From Methylophaga sp. (GTDB lineage Bacteria; Pseudomonadota; Gammaproteobacteria; Nitrosococcales; Methylophagaceae), in contig JABURN010000200.1 of assembly GCA_014762585.1 (NCBI GenBank), forward strand, positions 1-23,817: a DNA stretch of 23,817 nt, read 5' to 3'. Below the pieces are notes generated by a model. It did not search any database, was not told the DNA's origin, and saw only the letters and a list, made by a program, of their open reading frames with translations. The translations under genes and the position numbers were made by a program. Below are positions 7,207 to 16,735 of this stretch, one piece after another (the first letter of the stretch is position 1; each line of letters starts with the position of its first letter).

Positions 7207-7731
7207 TCACTTTCGCTCACGTTTGATATGAGCACCTCTCAGGTGTGACAAACGCTCTCCGGACAAGCTACCGCCCTCTATCTGATAGGCCTTACCAAAT
7301 CCCTTAACGTAACGACCTCCCTCGGGATGCAGGCGGAACAGTTTGAAGTCAGCCAACTGACTGAGTCCATTTATTCGTTCTCCATGTCTTTCCTGCAGGC
7401 AGGCAATTCCCTGTTGCCAGTCGGGCGCATCAGGGTCAACCAGCTCAGCCCGAACCCGGTAGAACACCCTTAATCTGGCAAACAGTTCTGCAGCCGTGTC
7501 TTCATCTTCAATGATAAGCACCGAAGCCTGTGGATGCAGTTGGAGATTGATGGCATGCACCGCGATTTCACTGATGAGAATAAACAGGCAATCATCGCCA
7601 ATCGCAAACGGTGCGTATGAGGCATAGGGCAAACCATCCCGATCCAGTGAGGACAGTATCAGCGAACGGCGCTGACTCAGGTGGTGCAGGATTTCATCAC
7701 GGATTTCTTTTTCCAGCCCCTTATTGTTCAT
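7207..7731 (-). CDS. hugZ: HugZ-type haem utilisation protein (pyridoxamine-phosphate-oxidase-like fold)
   Basis: 174-residue protein of the split-barrel FMN-binding fold, the HugZ group, which takes part in haem use and may open the haem ring. Visible marks are the N-terminal helix EIRDEILHHLSQRRSLILSSLDRDGLPYASYAPFAI, the strand region LFILISEIAVHAINLQLHPQASVLIIEDE, and the C-terminal block DFKLFRLHPEGGRYVKGFGKAYQIEG typical of HugZ. C-terminal His/Arg residues (RGAHIKRERK) sit where HugZ proteins bind haem. Its start overlaps the end of hutX by 11 bases, so the two are translationally coupled. I see no Fur box upstream. Function is inferred from family and neighbour. Confidence 0.82.
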   Translation of the reverse strand: MNNKGLEKEIRDEILHHLSQRRSLILSSLDRDGLPYASYAPFAIGDDCLFILISEIAVHAINLQLHPQASVLIIEDEDTAAELFARLRVFYRVRAELVDPDAPDWQQGIACLQERHGERINGLSQLADFKLFRLHPEGGRYVKGFGKAYQIEGGSLSGERLSHLRGAHIKRERK

Positions 7732-8131
7732 GCCTTGTCTCCTGCTGATACTGAGCCTGCAAAGCTTTGAAACGCGCGGTCTGTAAATCTATCAGCTCAC
7801 CGGATTTATCACGCCCCACAAAGACCTTGAATATCACCTCATTGTCAGCAGTTTCGAACACAAAAGCATAGCTTTCCTGGCCGCGATGCGGCTTGTCCTG
7901 AAAACGAATATGTGAGACCAAATCCAGGTTCAGATGTCCATGGAAACCGGGCATTTCGCCATTCAGGTTGTAAAAGCCATGCCCCTCAGTGCCCGTCGGA
8001 AAGGGCCCCTTGAACTCAAACACGGAGCCGGCATGTAACACAATCGTGGTCACCCATCCCCAATCGGCAATCTCCTCCAGCAGCATTCTTGCCTGCTTGC
8101 CGGGCATACAACCTACACGCGTTTCATTCAT
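7721..8131 (-). CDS. hutX: HutX/ChuX family intracellular haem carrier, short form
   Basis: Cytosolic haem-binding protein that hands haem to storage or breakdown. The 136 residues contain the ChuX/HutX core: ADWGWVTTIVLHAGSVFEFKGPFP, GHGFYNLNGEMPGFHGHLNLD, a RGQESYAFVFETADNEVIFKVFVGRD strand pair and a C-terminal LQTARFKALQAQY helix. Typical HutX proteins carry some 25-30 more residues at the N-terminus, with a small helical domain; that part is missing and no upstream in-frame ATG restores it, as the sequence starts MNETRVGCMPGKQ. AAAGG lies a few bases before the ATG at 8131-8129. First gene of a hutX-hugZ pair. No TonB receptor or haem ABC transporter is nearby. Confidence 0.82.
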   Translation of the reverse strand: MNETRVGCMPGKQARMLLEEIADWGWVTTIVLHAGSVFEFKGPFPTGTEGHGFYNLNGEMPGFHGHLNLDLVSHIRFQDKPHRGQESYAFVFETADNEVIFKVFVGRDKSGELIDLQTARFKALQAQYQQETRHEQ

Positions 8132-8301
8132 GGCTTTACCTTTAAAGTTTCAGATTTAAACCGCGTTACTCTCAAACTGACTCTACGACAGCATAGCAAC
8201 TGAGACGGGGAACGAAATCCCTTAAAGTCTGCTTTAGTCTGGTTTGAATAACTGTGCCACAAGATTTGCTTTACTCATCAGGGTAAAATAAACACATCAG
8301 A

Positions 8302-8328
8302 GGCTGTGGCCATTAATAGTCACAGCCA
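8302..8328. repeat. Inverted repeat in front of the ABC exporter gene
   Basis: GGCTGTG (8302-8308) and CACAGCC (8322-8328) are perfect 7-bp arms around 13 bases, extendable inwards by one G-T pair. No T-run follows, so it is not an intrinsic terminator; it could be an operator or a leader hairpin for the gene starting at 8386. The gap 8132-8385 holds nothing else I can name. Confidence 0.55.
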
Positions 8329-8385
8329 CCGAAGAAGACAGTGTTTCCAGGCTGTCTATCTGAGATCAATGACGTAAAAAGCAAG

Positions 8386-10170
8386 ATGACAACAGAAACC
8401 AATTACGACCTCAAAGGCATACTGAAGCAGGCACTGGGTTACAGAAAACACCTGGTTAAAGCCAATGTGCTGGCTATTCTGGCCACCATCTGTGCGGTAC
8501 CGGTGCCCTTGCTACTGCCTTTAATGGTGGATGAGGTGCTGCTGGATCAGCCCGGTCCGACGGTCAACTTCATTGAACAGTTCACTCCCGAGCAATGGCA
8601 TGGTCCGGTTCTGTTTATCACGGCGGTGCTGCTGTTCACGCTGATTCTGCGGGTGATTTCACTGGTGCTGAACGTGGCGCAGTCACGTTATTTCACCCTG
8701 ATTGCCAAGCGCATCACCTTCCGTATTCGTCATAAACTGATTAAACGCCTTGGCCGTATCGCCATTAGCGAATATGAAACCCGCGGCAGCGCCGGTATCG
8801 CCTCGCATTTTGTCACTGATATTGAGGTGATTGATAATTTTATCGGCAACACCATCAGCCGTTTTATAGTGGCTGTACTCAGCATTTTCGGCACCGCGAT
8901 TATTCTGCTGTTTCTGCACTGGCAACTGGCTTTATTAATCCTGTTCATGAACCCCCTGGTGATTTATTTCACCATGGTCGTAGGTAAACACGTCAAAGCG
9001 CTGAAGAAAAAAGAGAACTCGGCTTTTGAGATTTTTCAGCAGAGTCTGACTGAAACACTGGATGCGGTACAACAGATCCGCACCGCCAATCGTGAGAAAC
9101 ATTATCTGCGCCGGGTTATCGATAACGCCCGTGACGTTCGTCAACATGCATCCGAGTTTGCCTGGAAAAGTGATGCCGCCAACCGTTTTTCATTTGTGAT
9201 TTTCCTGTTCGGTTTTGATGTCTTTCGCGCTGTCAGCATGTTTATGGTGGTGTTTTCCGATCTGTCGATAGGCCAGATGTTTGCCGTGTTCGGTTACCTC
9301 TGGTTCATGATGAGCCCGGTTCAGGAGATCCTCAATATTCAGTACTCCTTCTATGCGGCCGGCGCAGCAGTAGGTCGACTCAATACCCTGTTCTCGATGA
9401 AGGAAGAAGAACGCTACCCCGATAAAATCAACCCCTTTGTGCCGGGTCAGGCCAGCAGCATCCGGATTGAGGATTTGCACTTCAAATACGACGACAACAA
9501 CAAAGTGCTCAACGGCGTCTCACTCAATATTAAAGCCGGTGAAAAGGTGGCGCTGGTAGGCGCCAGTGGTGCCGGCAAATCGACTTTGGTCAATGTTCTG
9601 CTGGGCCTGTATCCGGCCGACAAAGGCATGGTCTATTTCAATGATGTCGCGGTCAGTGATATTGGTCTGGAAACGGTACGTGAACATGTTGCAACCGTAT
9701 TGCAGGCACCAGCCTTATTCAACGACAGCGTGCGTCAGAATATCACCATGGGCCGTGATTACCCCGACGAGGCCGTGTGGGAAGCGATCAAGATTGCGCA
9801 GCTGGAAGATGTCATCGTCGCCATGCCTAAAAAGCTCGATACCATTATCGGCCGTGCCGGGGTCAAACTCTCCGGCGGTCAGCGCCAGCGTCTGGCCATT
9901 GCCAGAATGGCATTGATTAACCCCAGCGTGGTGGTACTGGACGAGGCGACGTCGGCACTCGACAGTGAGACCGAATACCATCTGCACATGGCGCTGGAAC
10001 AGTATCTGCAGGATCGCACTACCATCATTATTGCTCACCGGCTCAGTGCGGTGCGCCAGGCCGATCGGGTGGTGGTGTTTGACGGCGGCGACATTATCGC
10101 CGAAGGCTCACATGATTCTCTGATTCAGCAGGATGGCCTCTATCAGAAACTCTACGCTCAACAGGTTTGA
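8386..10170 (+). CDS. ABC exporter half-transporter (MsbA/LmrA-like, membrane domain fused to ATPase)
   Basis: Inner-membrane homodimeric or heterodimeric exporter; substrate unknown. From the ATG at 8386 it has 594 residues: an N-terminal ABC membrane domain (about 20-330) with six predicted helices, including ANVLAILATICAVPVPLLLPL and VLFITAVLLFTLILRVISLVL, and a C-terminal nucleotide-binding domain (about 360-594). ATPase motifs are intact: Walker A GASGAGKST (392-400), signature LSGGQRQR (from 495), Walker B VVVLDEATSALD and switch IIIAHRLS. The next in-frame start upstream is GTG 8341, which would add 15 residues lacking ABC features; neither start has a strong ribosome site. Genes on both sides run in the opposite direction, so it stands alone. 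Lipid, peptide or drug export all remain possible. Confidence 0.85.
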   Translation: MTTETNYDLKGILKQALGYRKHLVKANVLAILATICAVPVPLLLPLMVDEVLLDQPGPTVNFIEQFTPEQWHGPVLFITAVLLFTLILRVISLVLNVAQSRYFTLIAKRITFRIRHKLIKRLGRIAISEYETRGSAGIASHFVTDIEVIDNFIGNTISRFIVAVLSIFGTAIILLFLHWQLALLILFMNPLVIYFTMVVGKHVKALKKKENSAFEIFQQSLTETLDAVQQIRTANREKHYLRRVIDNARDVRQHASEFAWKSDAANRFSFVIFLFGFDVFRAVSMFMVVFSDLSIGQMFAVFGYLWFMMSPVQEILNIQYSFYAAGAAVGRLNTLFSMKEEERYPDKINPFVPGQASSIRIEDLHFKYDDNNKVLNGVSLNIKAGEKVALVGASGAGKSTLVNVLLGLYPADKGMVYFNDVAVSDIGLETVREHVATVLQAPALFNDSVRQNITMGRDYPDEAVWEAIKIAQLEDVIVAMPKKLDTIIGRAGVKLSGGQRQRLAIARMALINPSVVVLDEATSALDSETEYHLHMALEQYLQDRTTIIIAHRLSAVRQADRVVVFDGGDIIAEGSHDSLIQQDGLYQKLYAQQV

Positions 10171-10195
10171 GTTTTTGGATTTGATTGAACCACCG

Positions 10196-10385
10196 AGGCA
10201 CAAAGAACACTATGGTAGATAGCCGCTATACTTAGGCTTAATCCGCAGATGACGCGGATTAACACTGATCAAGCTCTCCAGAAAAATCAGCATTCATGTG
10301 CGTCATCTGCGGATTGATTTCCAGCCTGTAACCCGGCTTTTTAAGCTCACAGAGAATAATGACTCACTCTGTACACTCTGTGCCT
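10196..10385. repeat. Long imperfect inverted repeat built of four paired blocks, filling the gap between convergent genes
   Basis: Left-arm blocks in order: AGGCACAAAG (10196-10205), AGCCG and AGGCT (10221-10225, 10234-10238), AATCCGCAGATGACGC (10240-10255), CTGAT (10265-10269). The complement of the right arm shows the same blocks in the same order: AGGCACAGAG (10385-10376), AGCCG and AGGCT (10338-10334, 10327-10323), AATCCGCAGATGACGC (10315-10300, perfect 16 bp), CTGAT (10290-10286). The left 16-mer is itself inside a smaller palindrome with TTAATCCGC and GCGGATTAA arms (10238-10246, 10254-10262). No open reading frame. Similar phrases are, from memory, seen between genes in diverse bacteria, but I cannot search. 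Possible bidirectional terminator or a MITE-like element. Confidence 0.7.
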
Positions 10386-10396
10386 AAATACCAATG

Positions 10397-12250
10397 TTAC
10401 CGGCGTTTAAGTTGCTCCACATCACGCACCGCGCCCTTGGCTGCAGAGGTGGTCAATGCCGCATAGGCCTGCAGCGCCAGGCTGACGGTACGCTCACGCG
10501 CTACCGGTTTCCAGGCATTTTCACCACGGGCTTCCATCTTGGCACGACGATGAGCCAGTTCTTCATCAGTCAGATCGACATTGATTTTACGGTTCGGAAT
10601 ATCGATAAGGATCATATCGCCCTCTTCCACCAGACCGATATTGCCACCTTCCGCCGCTTCCGGGGAGGCATGGCCAATTGACAGGCCCGAAGTACCGCCG
10701 GAGAAACGGCCATCTGTCAGCAAGGCACAGGCCTTACCCAGGCCTTTGGATTTAAGATAACTGGTCGGATACAGCATTTCCTGCATACCGGGCCCCCCTT
10801 TCGGGCCTTCGTAACGGATCAGCACCACATCGCCTTCCTGAATAGCACCTCCGAGAATACCGGCAACCGCAGCGTCCTGAGATTCGAAAATTCTGGCAGG
10901 ACCGGAGAAAGTCAGGATTGACTCATCAACACCGGCAGTTTTGACGATGCAGCCGTCTTCAGCCAGATTGCCGTACAGAACCGCAAGACCACCATCCTGA
11001 CTATAGGCATGTTCAACATCACGGATACAGCCGTTTTCACGATCCAGATCCAGTTCCGGCCAGCGGCAGTCCTGGCTGAAAGCAACCTGAGTGGGGATAC
11101 CGGCAGGACCTGCCAGGTAACGCAACTGTGCGGCTTCATACTGACTGCGTTTGATATCCCACTGCGCGAGACCATCCGCCATGGTTTTGCTGTGAACCGT
11201 CGGCACATCTGTATGGAGTAATCCACCCGCAGCCAGCTCGCCGAGGATGGCCACTACGCCACCGGCGCGGTGAACATCTTCCATATGGTATTTGTTGGTG
11301 GCCGGCGCGACTTTACACAGATTCGGGATCTTGCGTGACATGCGATCGATATCGGCCATGGTGAAATCCACCTCGGCTTCATGGGCTGCCGCCAGGAGGT
11401 GCAATACCGTGTTGGTGGAACCGCCCATGGCGATATCCAGCGCAATCGCGTTTTCAAATGCGGCCTTGCTCGCGATCGCACGCGGCAATACATCATCTTC
11501 ATCGTTTTCGTAATAGCGCTTGGCCAGGTCAACAATGCGGCGTCCAGCTTCCAGGAACAATTCTTCACGATCGGCATGGGTCGCCAGCAGCGAACCATTA
11601 CCCGGCAGCGACAGGCCCAGCGCTTCGGTGAGACAGTTCATTGAGTTGGCAGTGAACATACCGGAGCAGGAACCGCAGGTCGGGCAGGCGCTGCGTTCGA
11701 CCTGGGCGACATCTTCATCGCTGACCTTGTCATCGGCGGCCTGCACCATCGCATCAACCAGATCCAGCTTGACGTCTTTACCCGCCAGCTTGGTTTTACC
11801 GGCCTCCATCGGACCGCCGGAGACAAAAATAACCGGAATATTGAGGCGCATCGCCGCCATCAACATGCCCGGTGTGATTTTATCGCAGTTGGAAATACAC
11901 ACCAGCGCATCGGCACAGTGGGCATTAACCATATATTCCACCGAGTCGGCGATAATATCGCGGGATGGCAGACTGTAGAGCATGCCGCTGTGGCCCATGG
12001 CGATACCATCATCCACCGCAATGGTATTGAACTCCTTGGCAACACCACCCGCTCTTTCGATTTCGCGGGCGACCAGTTGGCCCAGATCTTTCAAGTGAAC
12101 ATGGCCCGGCACAAACTGCGTAAACGAGTTGGCAATCGCGATGATCGGTTTGTTGAAATCATCGTCTTTCATTCCCGTCGCCCGCCATAATGCACGGGCA
12201 CCCGCCATATTACGGCCGGCAGTGGACGTTTTAGAACGATATTGAGGCAT
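10397..12250 (-). CDS. ilvD: Dihydroxy-acid dehydratase (isoleucine/valine synthesis)
   Basis: Fe-S enzyme that dehydrates 2,3-dihydroxy-isovalerate and 2,3-dihydroxy-methylvalerate to the 2-oxo acids before the last step of valine and isoleucine synthesis. It reads almost end to end with E. coli Ilv[51 protein letters not shown] (cluster cysteine), [21 protein letters not shown] (cluster cysteine), [36 protein letters not shown]. 617 residues from the ATG at 12250 (E. coli 616). A reading from ATG 12259 is rejected because the GGAG ribosome site at 12258-12264 would lie too close; it fits the second ATG. Divergent from argA with a 129-base gap. Confidence 0.97.
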   Translation of the reverse strand: MPQYRSKTSTAGRNMAGARALWRATGMKDDDFNKPIIAIANSFTQFVPGHVHLKDLGQLVAREIERAGGVAKEFNTIAVDDGIAMGHSGMLYSLPSRDIIADSVEYMVNAHCADALVCISNCDKITPGMLMAAMRLNIPVIFVSGGPMEAGKTKLAGKDVKLDLVDAMVQAADDKVSDEDVAQVERSACPTCGSCSGMFTANSMNCLTEALGLSLPGNGSLLATHADREELFLEAGRRIVDLAKRYYENDEDDVLPRAIASKAAFENAIALDIAMGGSTNTVLHLLAAAHEAEVDFTMADIDRMSRKIPNLCKVAPATNKYHMEDVHRAGGVVAILGELAAGGLLHTDVPTVHSKTMADGLAQWDIKRSQYEAAQLRYLAGPAGIPTQVAFSQDCRWPELDLDRENGCIRDVEHAYSQDGGLAVLYGNLAEDGCIVKTAGVDESILTFSGPARIFESQDAAVAGILGGAIQEGDVVLIRYEGPKGGPGMQEMLYPTSYLKSKGLGKACALLTDGRFSGGTSGLSIGHASPEAAEGGNIGLVEEGDMILIDIPNRKINVDLTDEELAHRRAKMEARGENAWKPVARERTVSLALQAYAALTTSAAKGAVRDVEQLKRR

Positions 12251-12379
12251 GCTGAACACTCCAAAAATCTGAAATTCAACGCGAAATGCTATGATCTCGC
12301 CTTATTGCTTGTATCAGTTAATCGATAAATTTTACACGACACTTGGCAAGCGTGCCGAGTCTGCGATAAAAAGAAGCCT

Positions 12380-13681
12380 ATGAATGACGTGCAACCGATG
12401 AATAATCACCAGAACCTGGCGACCACGACCAGCTGGTTCCGCACGGCTGCGCCTTATATTCATGCCCACCGCGGTGCCACTTTTGTTATCGCTTTTGATG
12501 GTGAGACCATCGACAGCGAAGGTTTCGATCCTCTGTTGCACGATATTGCCATCCTCAGCAGTCTGGGCATCAAGCTGGTGCTGGCTTATGGTGCCCGTCC
12601 GCAAATCGAAGCCCAGTGCGAACAACAGGACATCGCCGTGCATTATCACCGCGGGCTGCGGGTGACCGACGATGCCAGCCTCAAGATTGCCAAAGCCGTC
12701 ATCGGCAAGCTGCGGTTGGATATTGAATCCAAATTGTCATTCGGTCTGCCACACACGCCGATGGCTGACGCCCGCATCCGCTGCACCAGCGGTAACCTGG
12801 TAACAGCCCGTCCTGCCGGGATCATCGATGGCGTCGATCTGGGCCATACCGGCGAAGTGCGCCGTATTGATGTCGACGGCATTAACCAGCAACTCGGGCT
12901 CGGCAACATCGTGCTGTTACCACCACTGGGTTACTCTTTAACCGGTGAAGTCTTCAATTTGTCTTCGGAAGCCATCGCAACTGCCGTTGCGGTGTCTTTG
13001 CATGCTGATAAGCTGATTTTCATCGGCTCCAGCAATCGTGACCTGCCGAGAGAAATGATGCTGAGCCAGGCTCGCAATAACCTTGATGCCCACCCTTCAC
13101 TGTCTGCTGCGGTCAAAGCCTGTGAGTCCGGGGTTCGTCGCGTGCATCTGTTAGACAGAGCCCAGGATGGTGCTCTGCTGCAGGAGCTCTTCAGTCGGGA
13201 TGGTGCCGGCACGCTGCTGTCTGCGACTTCGTTTGAAACAACCCGTCAGGCCAGTATCGAAGATGTCGGCGGCATTCTGGAGCTGCTGCAACCGCTGGAA
13301 TCTAACGGTACCCTGGTCAAACGCTCTCGGGAATTGCTGGAGCGCGAAATTGATCATTTCACGGTGATGGAACGTGATGGCACCGTGGTCGCCTGCGCTG
13401 CGCTGTATCCTTATCCGGAAAACAGGATGGCGGAACTCGCCTGTCTGGCCGTGTCCGGCAATTATCAAAGCAAAGGCAGAGGTAAACAGCTTCTGGCGTC
13501 ATTGGAACAGACGGCTGTCAGTGCCGGTATCGAATCGCTTTACGTGCTCACCACACAAACCGCCCACTGGTTTCTAGAGCATGGTTTCAAACCAGCCGAG
13601 ATCAGTGATCTGCCGGTGGCTAAGCAGGAACTGTACAACTATCAACGCAATTCGCGGGTGTTTCGCAAGCAACTGGCTTAG
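12380..13681 (+). CDS. argA: N-acetylglutamate synthase (first step of arginine synthesis)
   Basis: Transfers acetyl from acetyl-CoA to glutamate. 433 residues: an amino-acid-kinase domain (about 15-285, with [40 protein letters not shown] and [24 protein letters not shown]) that binds arginine for feedback in this family, and a GNAT acetyltransferase domain (about 290-433) with the acetyl-CoA loop [25 protein letters not shown]. This fused layout and length match the enterobacterial and pseudomonad ArgA. AAGAAG precedes the ATG at 12380. The stop TAG overlaps the rppH stop on the other strand within TTAG (13678-13681). Confidence 0.96.
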   Translation: MNDVQPMNNHQNLATTTSWFRTAAPYIHAHRGATFVIAFDGETIDSEGFDPLLHDIAILSSLGIKLVLAYGARPQIEAQCEQQDIAVHYHRGLRVTDDASLKIAKAVIGKLRLDIESKLSFGLPHTPMADARIRCTSGNLVTARPAGIIDGVDLGHTGEVRRIDVDGINQQLGLGNIVLLPPLGYSLTGEVFNLSSEAIATAVAVSLHADKLIFIGSSNRDLPREMMLSQARNNLDAHPSLSAAVKACESGVRRVHLLDRAQDGALLQELFSRDGAGTLLSATSFETTRQASIEDVGGILELLQPLESNGTLVKRSRELLEREIDHFTVMERDGTVVACAALYPYPENRMAELACLAVSGNYQSKGRGKQLLASLEQTAVSAGIESLYVLTTQTAHWFLEHGFKPAEISDLPVAKQELYNYQRNSRVFRKQLA

Positions 13682-14193
13682 CTACTCGTTTTCTGTCGGC
13701 GATTAGGCCGGCGGCGATACTCGGGGAACAGGATCGGCGCGAACTCATGCAGGGCTCTTTCGTATACCCGGCGCTTGAAAAATACGATTTCTTCCACCGG
13801 TGTCCAGTAATCAACCCAGCGCCAGTCGTCGAATTCCGGCTTCTCATGCAGGTCAAGCCGGACATCGTCCTCCTCACCGGTAAAACGCATTAAAAACCAG
13901 CGTTGTTTCTGGCCGATACACAGCGGTTTGTTGCCATAGCGCAGGTAACGCTTGGGCAAACGATAACGTAACCAGCCACGGGTGGTTGCCAGCAGCTCAA
14001 CATGTTCCGGTGACAGACCGACTTCTTCCATCAGCTCCCGGTAAGCCGCCTGCTCTGGCGTTTCGTGTGCTTTTATACCGCCCTGTGGAAACTGCCATGA
14101 ATCATGTTGCGCGCGCTGTGCCCAAAGCACCTGGTTATCTTCATTGCAGAGTATGATCCCCACATTAGGCCTGAAGCCATCTTTATCAATCAC
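13678..14193 (-). CDS. rppH: RNA pyrophosphohydrolase (Nudix)
   Basis: Removes pyrophosphate from 5'-triphosphate mRNA and so starts RNase E-dependent decay. 171 residues starting with a GTG (14193-14191), reading [17 protein letters not shown] and [29 protein letters not shown], which holds the full Nudix box with its catalytic glutamates. [13 protein letters not shown] and [13 protein letters not shown] are RppH-specific blocks. E. coli RppH is 176 residues. The C-terminus is basic (RRRPNRRQ). Divergent from the HAD phosphatase gene, as in pseudomonads where rppH neighbours a HAD gene; ptsP, often next, is not here. Confidence 0.96.
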   Translation of the reverse strand: MIDKDGFRPNVGIILCNEDNQVLWAQRAQHDSWQFPQGGIKAHETPEQAAYRELMEEVGLSPEHVELLATTRGWLRYRLPKRYLRYGNKPLCIGQKQRWFLMRFTGEEDDVRLDLHEKPEFDDWRWVDYWTPVEEIVFFKRRVYERALHEFAPILFPEYRRRPNRRQKTSS

Positions 14194-14345
14194 GACGAAA
14201 GTCTCTGACTGGCTGAGCCTTTTCCTTTGACTCAGCAGGTTAATCTTAATTACAGCTTAGATTAGTAAATGCGCCGTCAGGTTGCAACGCATTTTGGCTT
14301 ACAATAGGCACTCGATTGTATTGAAACGGAGACAGGTTACTCACC

Positions 14346-14999
14346 ATGGCGTTGGCAATTTTTGATCTTGATAACACTCTGCTGGGCGGCGACAGCGATT
14401 TTTTGTGGGGGCGTTATCTGTGCGAGAACGGTATCGTTGAGGAAGAAGCTTACCGCCGCGCTAACGAACATTATTATCAACAATATCTTGAGGGCTGTCT
14501 TGATATATATGAGTTTCTGGAATTCGTGTTCAGGCCGCTGGCCAGCCACGATATGCAAACGCTGGAAAGCTGGCGTGAGGCTTACCTTGAACAGAAAATA
14601 AAACCACTTCTGCTACCCGCAGCCGAGGCACTGGTGGAAACACATCGCTCACAGGGCGATACGCTGCTTATCATTACCGCTACTAATAGCTTCCTGACCA
14701 GACCGATTGCACAGATGATGGGCATTGAGAATCTGATTGCCACCGACCCGGAAATCGTTAATGGTCGCTTCAGTGGCCGTGTCGCCGGACAACCTTCATT
14801 TCAACACGGCAAGGTCGAGCGTTTGCGTCAGTGGTTACAAAGCCGCGGAGAAGAACTGAAAGACAGCACCTTCTACAGTGACTCTCATAATGACCTGCCT
14901 TTGCTGGAACTGGTCGACACTCCGGTTGCCGTGGATCCGGATCCGAAACTGCAGGCAGTAGCACAGAAACGCGGCTGGCGGATCCTGAGTCTGCGCTAG
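14346..14999 (+). CDS. HAD-IB family phosphatase (SerB-like)
   Basis: Cytosolic phosphatase of the haloacid-dehalogenase IB subfamily, 217 residues. The nucleophile motif is FDLDNTLL (Asp7, Asp9); an alpha-helical cap follows (about 15-100); motif II is [10 protein letters not shown] and motif IV is [19 protein letters not shown] in GGAGACAGG provides the ribosome site before the ATG at 14346. Proteins of this group next to rppH are often labelled phosphoserine phosphatase; from memory the Pseudomonas gene in the same position was linked to histidinol-phosphate hydrolysis, but this cannot be checked here and the substrate is open. Confidence 0.85.
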   Translation: MALAIFDLDNTLLGGDSDFLWGRYLCENGIVEEEAYRRANEHYYQQYLEGCLDIYEFLEFVFRPLASHDMQTLESWREAYLEQKIKPLLLPAAEALVETHRSQGDTLLIITATNSFLTRPIAQMMGIENLIATDPEIVNGRFSGRVAGQPSFQHGKVERLRQWLQSRGEELKDSTFYSDSHNDLPLLELVDTPVAVDPDPKLQAVAQKRGWRILSLR

Positions 15000-15033
15000 C
15001 GCAGAATCCGAGGCAGCGCGGTGCGTTGTTTAT

Positions 15034-15042
15034 TGTTACAAT
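15034..15042 (+). promoter_or_regulatory. Possible extended -10 promoter for gatB
   Basis: TGTTACAAT has the TGn extension and a TACAAT -10 with no good -35. Transcription would start near 15049, leaving a 30-base leader to the gatB ATG. It would let gatB be made independently of the HAD gene. Confidence 0.4.
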
Positions 15043-15078
15043 TCACCGTTTTTCAACACTGACAATCAGGCCTTTATT

Positions 15079-16521
15079 ATGGAATGGGAAGTTGTAATCG
15101 GGCTGGAAATTCACACCCAGCTTGCCACCAAAAGTAAGATTTTCTCGGGTGCTCCCACTGCCTACGGCGCTGCCCCTAATACACAGGCTTGCGCTGTTGA
15201 CCTCGGTTTGCCGGGCGTATTACCGGTGCTCAATGAGCAAGCAGTGAAAATGGCGATTAAATTCGGTCTGGCGGTCGATGCCGAGATAGCTGATCGCTCT
15301 GTGTTTGCCCGCAAAAATTACTTCTATCCAGACCTGCCCAAAGGCTACCAGATCAGCCAGTATGAACTACCCGTTGTCGGCAAAGGTGAAATCAGCATCG
15401 AGCTGGAAGACGGTAGTGAAAAAGTGATTGGCATCACCCGCGCTCATCTGGAAGAAGATGCGGGTAAATCACTGCACGAGGACTTCCATGGCGAGACCGG
15501 TATCGACCTCAACCGCGCCGGTACGCCACTGCTGGAAATCGTTTCTGAACCGGATATGCGCAGCGCCAAAGAAGCTGTTGCTTACATGAAGAAAATCCAC
15601 TCGCTGGTACGTTACCTGGAAATCTGTGACGGCAACATGCAGGAAGGCTCCTTCCGCTGCGATGCCAATGTGTCGATTCGTCCCAAAGGCCAGGAAAAAT
15701 TCGGTACCCGCACAGAACTCAAGAACATCAACTCCTTCCGTAACGTTGAACGTGCCATCAATTATGAAATCGAACGCCAGATCGATGTGCTCGAAGGTGG
15801 CGGCGAGGTGGTTCAGGAAACCCGGCTTTACGATGCTGACAAAAACGAAACCCGTTCCATGCGCAGCAAGGAAGAAGCCAATGATTACCGTTATTTCCCT
15901 GATCCCGATCTGCTGCCGCTGGTGGTCGACAAGGAATTAATCGATTCCGTCCGTGCCACTTTGCCGGAATTGCCAAACGAAAAGCGCGATCGTTTTGTTA
16001 ATGAACTGGGCCTGTCGATGTACGACGCTTCCGTGCTCACCAGTAGCCGGGAACTCGCAGACTATTTCGAGTCCCTGCTCAAAGCGACCGGCGGCAAGGA
16101 TCCCAAGCAATGTGCCAACTGGGTCATTGTCGAACTGTCCGGCGCCCTTAACAAAGCCGGGCTTGATATCAGCGAATCCCCGGTCAGTGCTGAGCAACTG
16201 GCCGGTGTTCTGCAGCGCATTGCCGACAACACGATTTCCGGCAAAATCGCCAAGACCGTGTTCGATGCCTTATGGAAAGGCGAAGGCAAAGATGCCGATA
16301 GCATCATTGAGGACAAAGGCCTGAAACAGGTCACAGACACGGGTGCGATTGAGAGCATGATCGATGAAGTGCTGGCCAACAGTCCGGATCAAGTTCAGCA
16401 ATACCGTGACGGTAAAGAGCAGTTGCTGGGTTACTTTGTCGGCCAGGTGATGAAAGCCTCTAAGGGCAAAGCCAACCCGGCCCAGGTCAATGAAATTTTG
16501 AAGAAAAAGCTGGCCGGCTAG
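15079..16521 (+). CDS. gatB: Asp-tRNA(Asn)/Glu-tRNA(Gln) amidotransferase subunit B
   Basis: Kinase-type subunit of the GatCAB complex, which turns misacylated Asp-tRNA(Asn) or Glu-tRNA(Gln) into the amide form. 480 residues: catalytic cradle domain starting [22 protein letters not shown], with [69 protein letters not shown] and [12 protein letters not shown], then a helical domain and the C-terminal YqeY-like tail (about 410-480, ending [12 protein letters not shown]). Length is standard. The usual partners gatC and gatA are not adjacent; the gene before it is a HAD phosphatase and a terminator follows. The ribosome site is weak. Confidence 0.97.
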   Translation: MEWEVVIGLEIHTQLATKSKIFSGAPTAYGAAPNTQACAVDLGLPGVLPVLNEQAVKMAIKFGLAVDAEIADRSVFARKNYFYPDLPKGYQISQYELPVVGKGEISIELEDGSEKVIGITRAHLEEDAGKSLHEDFHGETGIDLNRAGTPLLEIVSEPDMRSAKEAVAYMKKIHSLVRYLEICDGNMQEGSFRCDANVSIRPKGQEKFGTRTELKNINSFRNVERAINYEIERQIDVLEGGGEVVQETRLYDADKNETRSMRSKEEANDYRYFPDPDLLPLVVDKELIDSVRATLPELPNEKRDRFVNELGLSMYDASVLTSSRELADYFESLLKATGGKDPKQCANWVIVELSGALNKAGLDISESPVSAEQLAGVLQRIADNTISGKIAKTVFDALWKGEGKDADSIIEDKGLKQVTDTGAIESMIDEVLANSPDQVQQYRDGKEQLLGYFVGQVMKASKGKANPAQVNEILKKKLAG

Positions 16522-16543
16522 CTAACCGCCAGTACGAATAACA

Positions 16544-16585
16544 GCAAAAAGCCGCAAAACCAGTTGCGGCTTTTTGCTTTTTTAG
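16544..16585 (+). terminator. Strong intrinsic terminator after gatB
   Basis: Perfect 14-bp stem (16544-16557 with 16564-16577) with a 6-base loop, followed by TTTGCTTTTTT-like T-rich sequence. It closes the gatB transcript. Confidence 0.93.
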
Positions 16586-16641
16586 CCCATGATAAATTGT
16601 GAACTGATTCACAGATTTAATTGCGGACTATTTCCCCAGAC

Positions 16642-16667
16642 CGATTGAACTGATGTAGTATCAATCG
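16642..16667. repeat. Dyad in front of the FIST gene
   Basis: CGATTGA (16642-16648) and TCAATCG (16661-16667) are perfect 7-bp arms separated by 12 bases. The period suits a dimeric repressor or activator, but no family can be named. It lies 6 bases before a TTG that could start the FIST gene and 68 before the preferred ATG. Confidence 0.5.
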
Positions 16668-16735
16668 TTGGTTTGATAACGCTACTTGTTCCGGCGCAGG
16701 ATGCGTCGATTATATGGAGCCAGATTCGCTTACTC

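Noticed and set aside
8132..8301. Fur box upstream of hutX
   Set aside because: Looked for a GATAATGAT-like 19-mer on both strands and saw none; iron control is not supported by sequence.
9566..9916. Open frame of 116 codons inside the ABC exporter ATPase
   Set aside because: It is a shifted frame of the Walker A to signature region, which is intact in the main frame.
10187..10390. CRISPR or insertion sequence in the exporter-ilvD gap
   Set aside because: Blocks are inverted, not direct spaced repeats, and there is no transposase frame.
11520..11978. Open frame of 152 codons on the plus strand within ilvD
   Set aside because: Antisense to the well-conserved ilvD, no ribosome site, composition set by the opposite coding frame.
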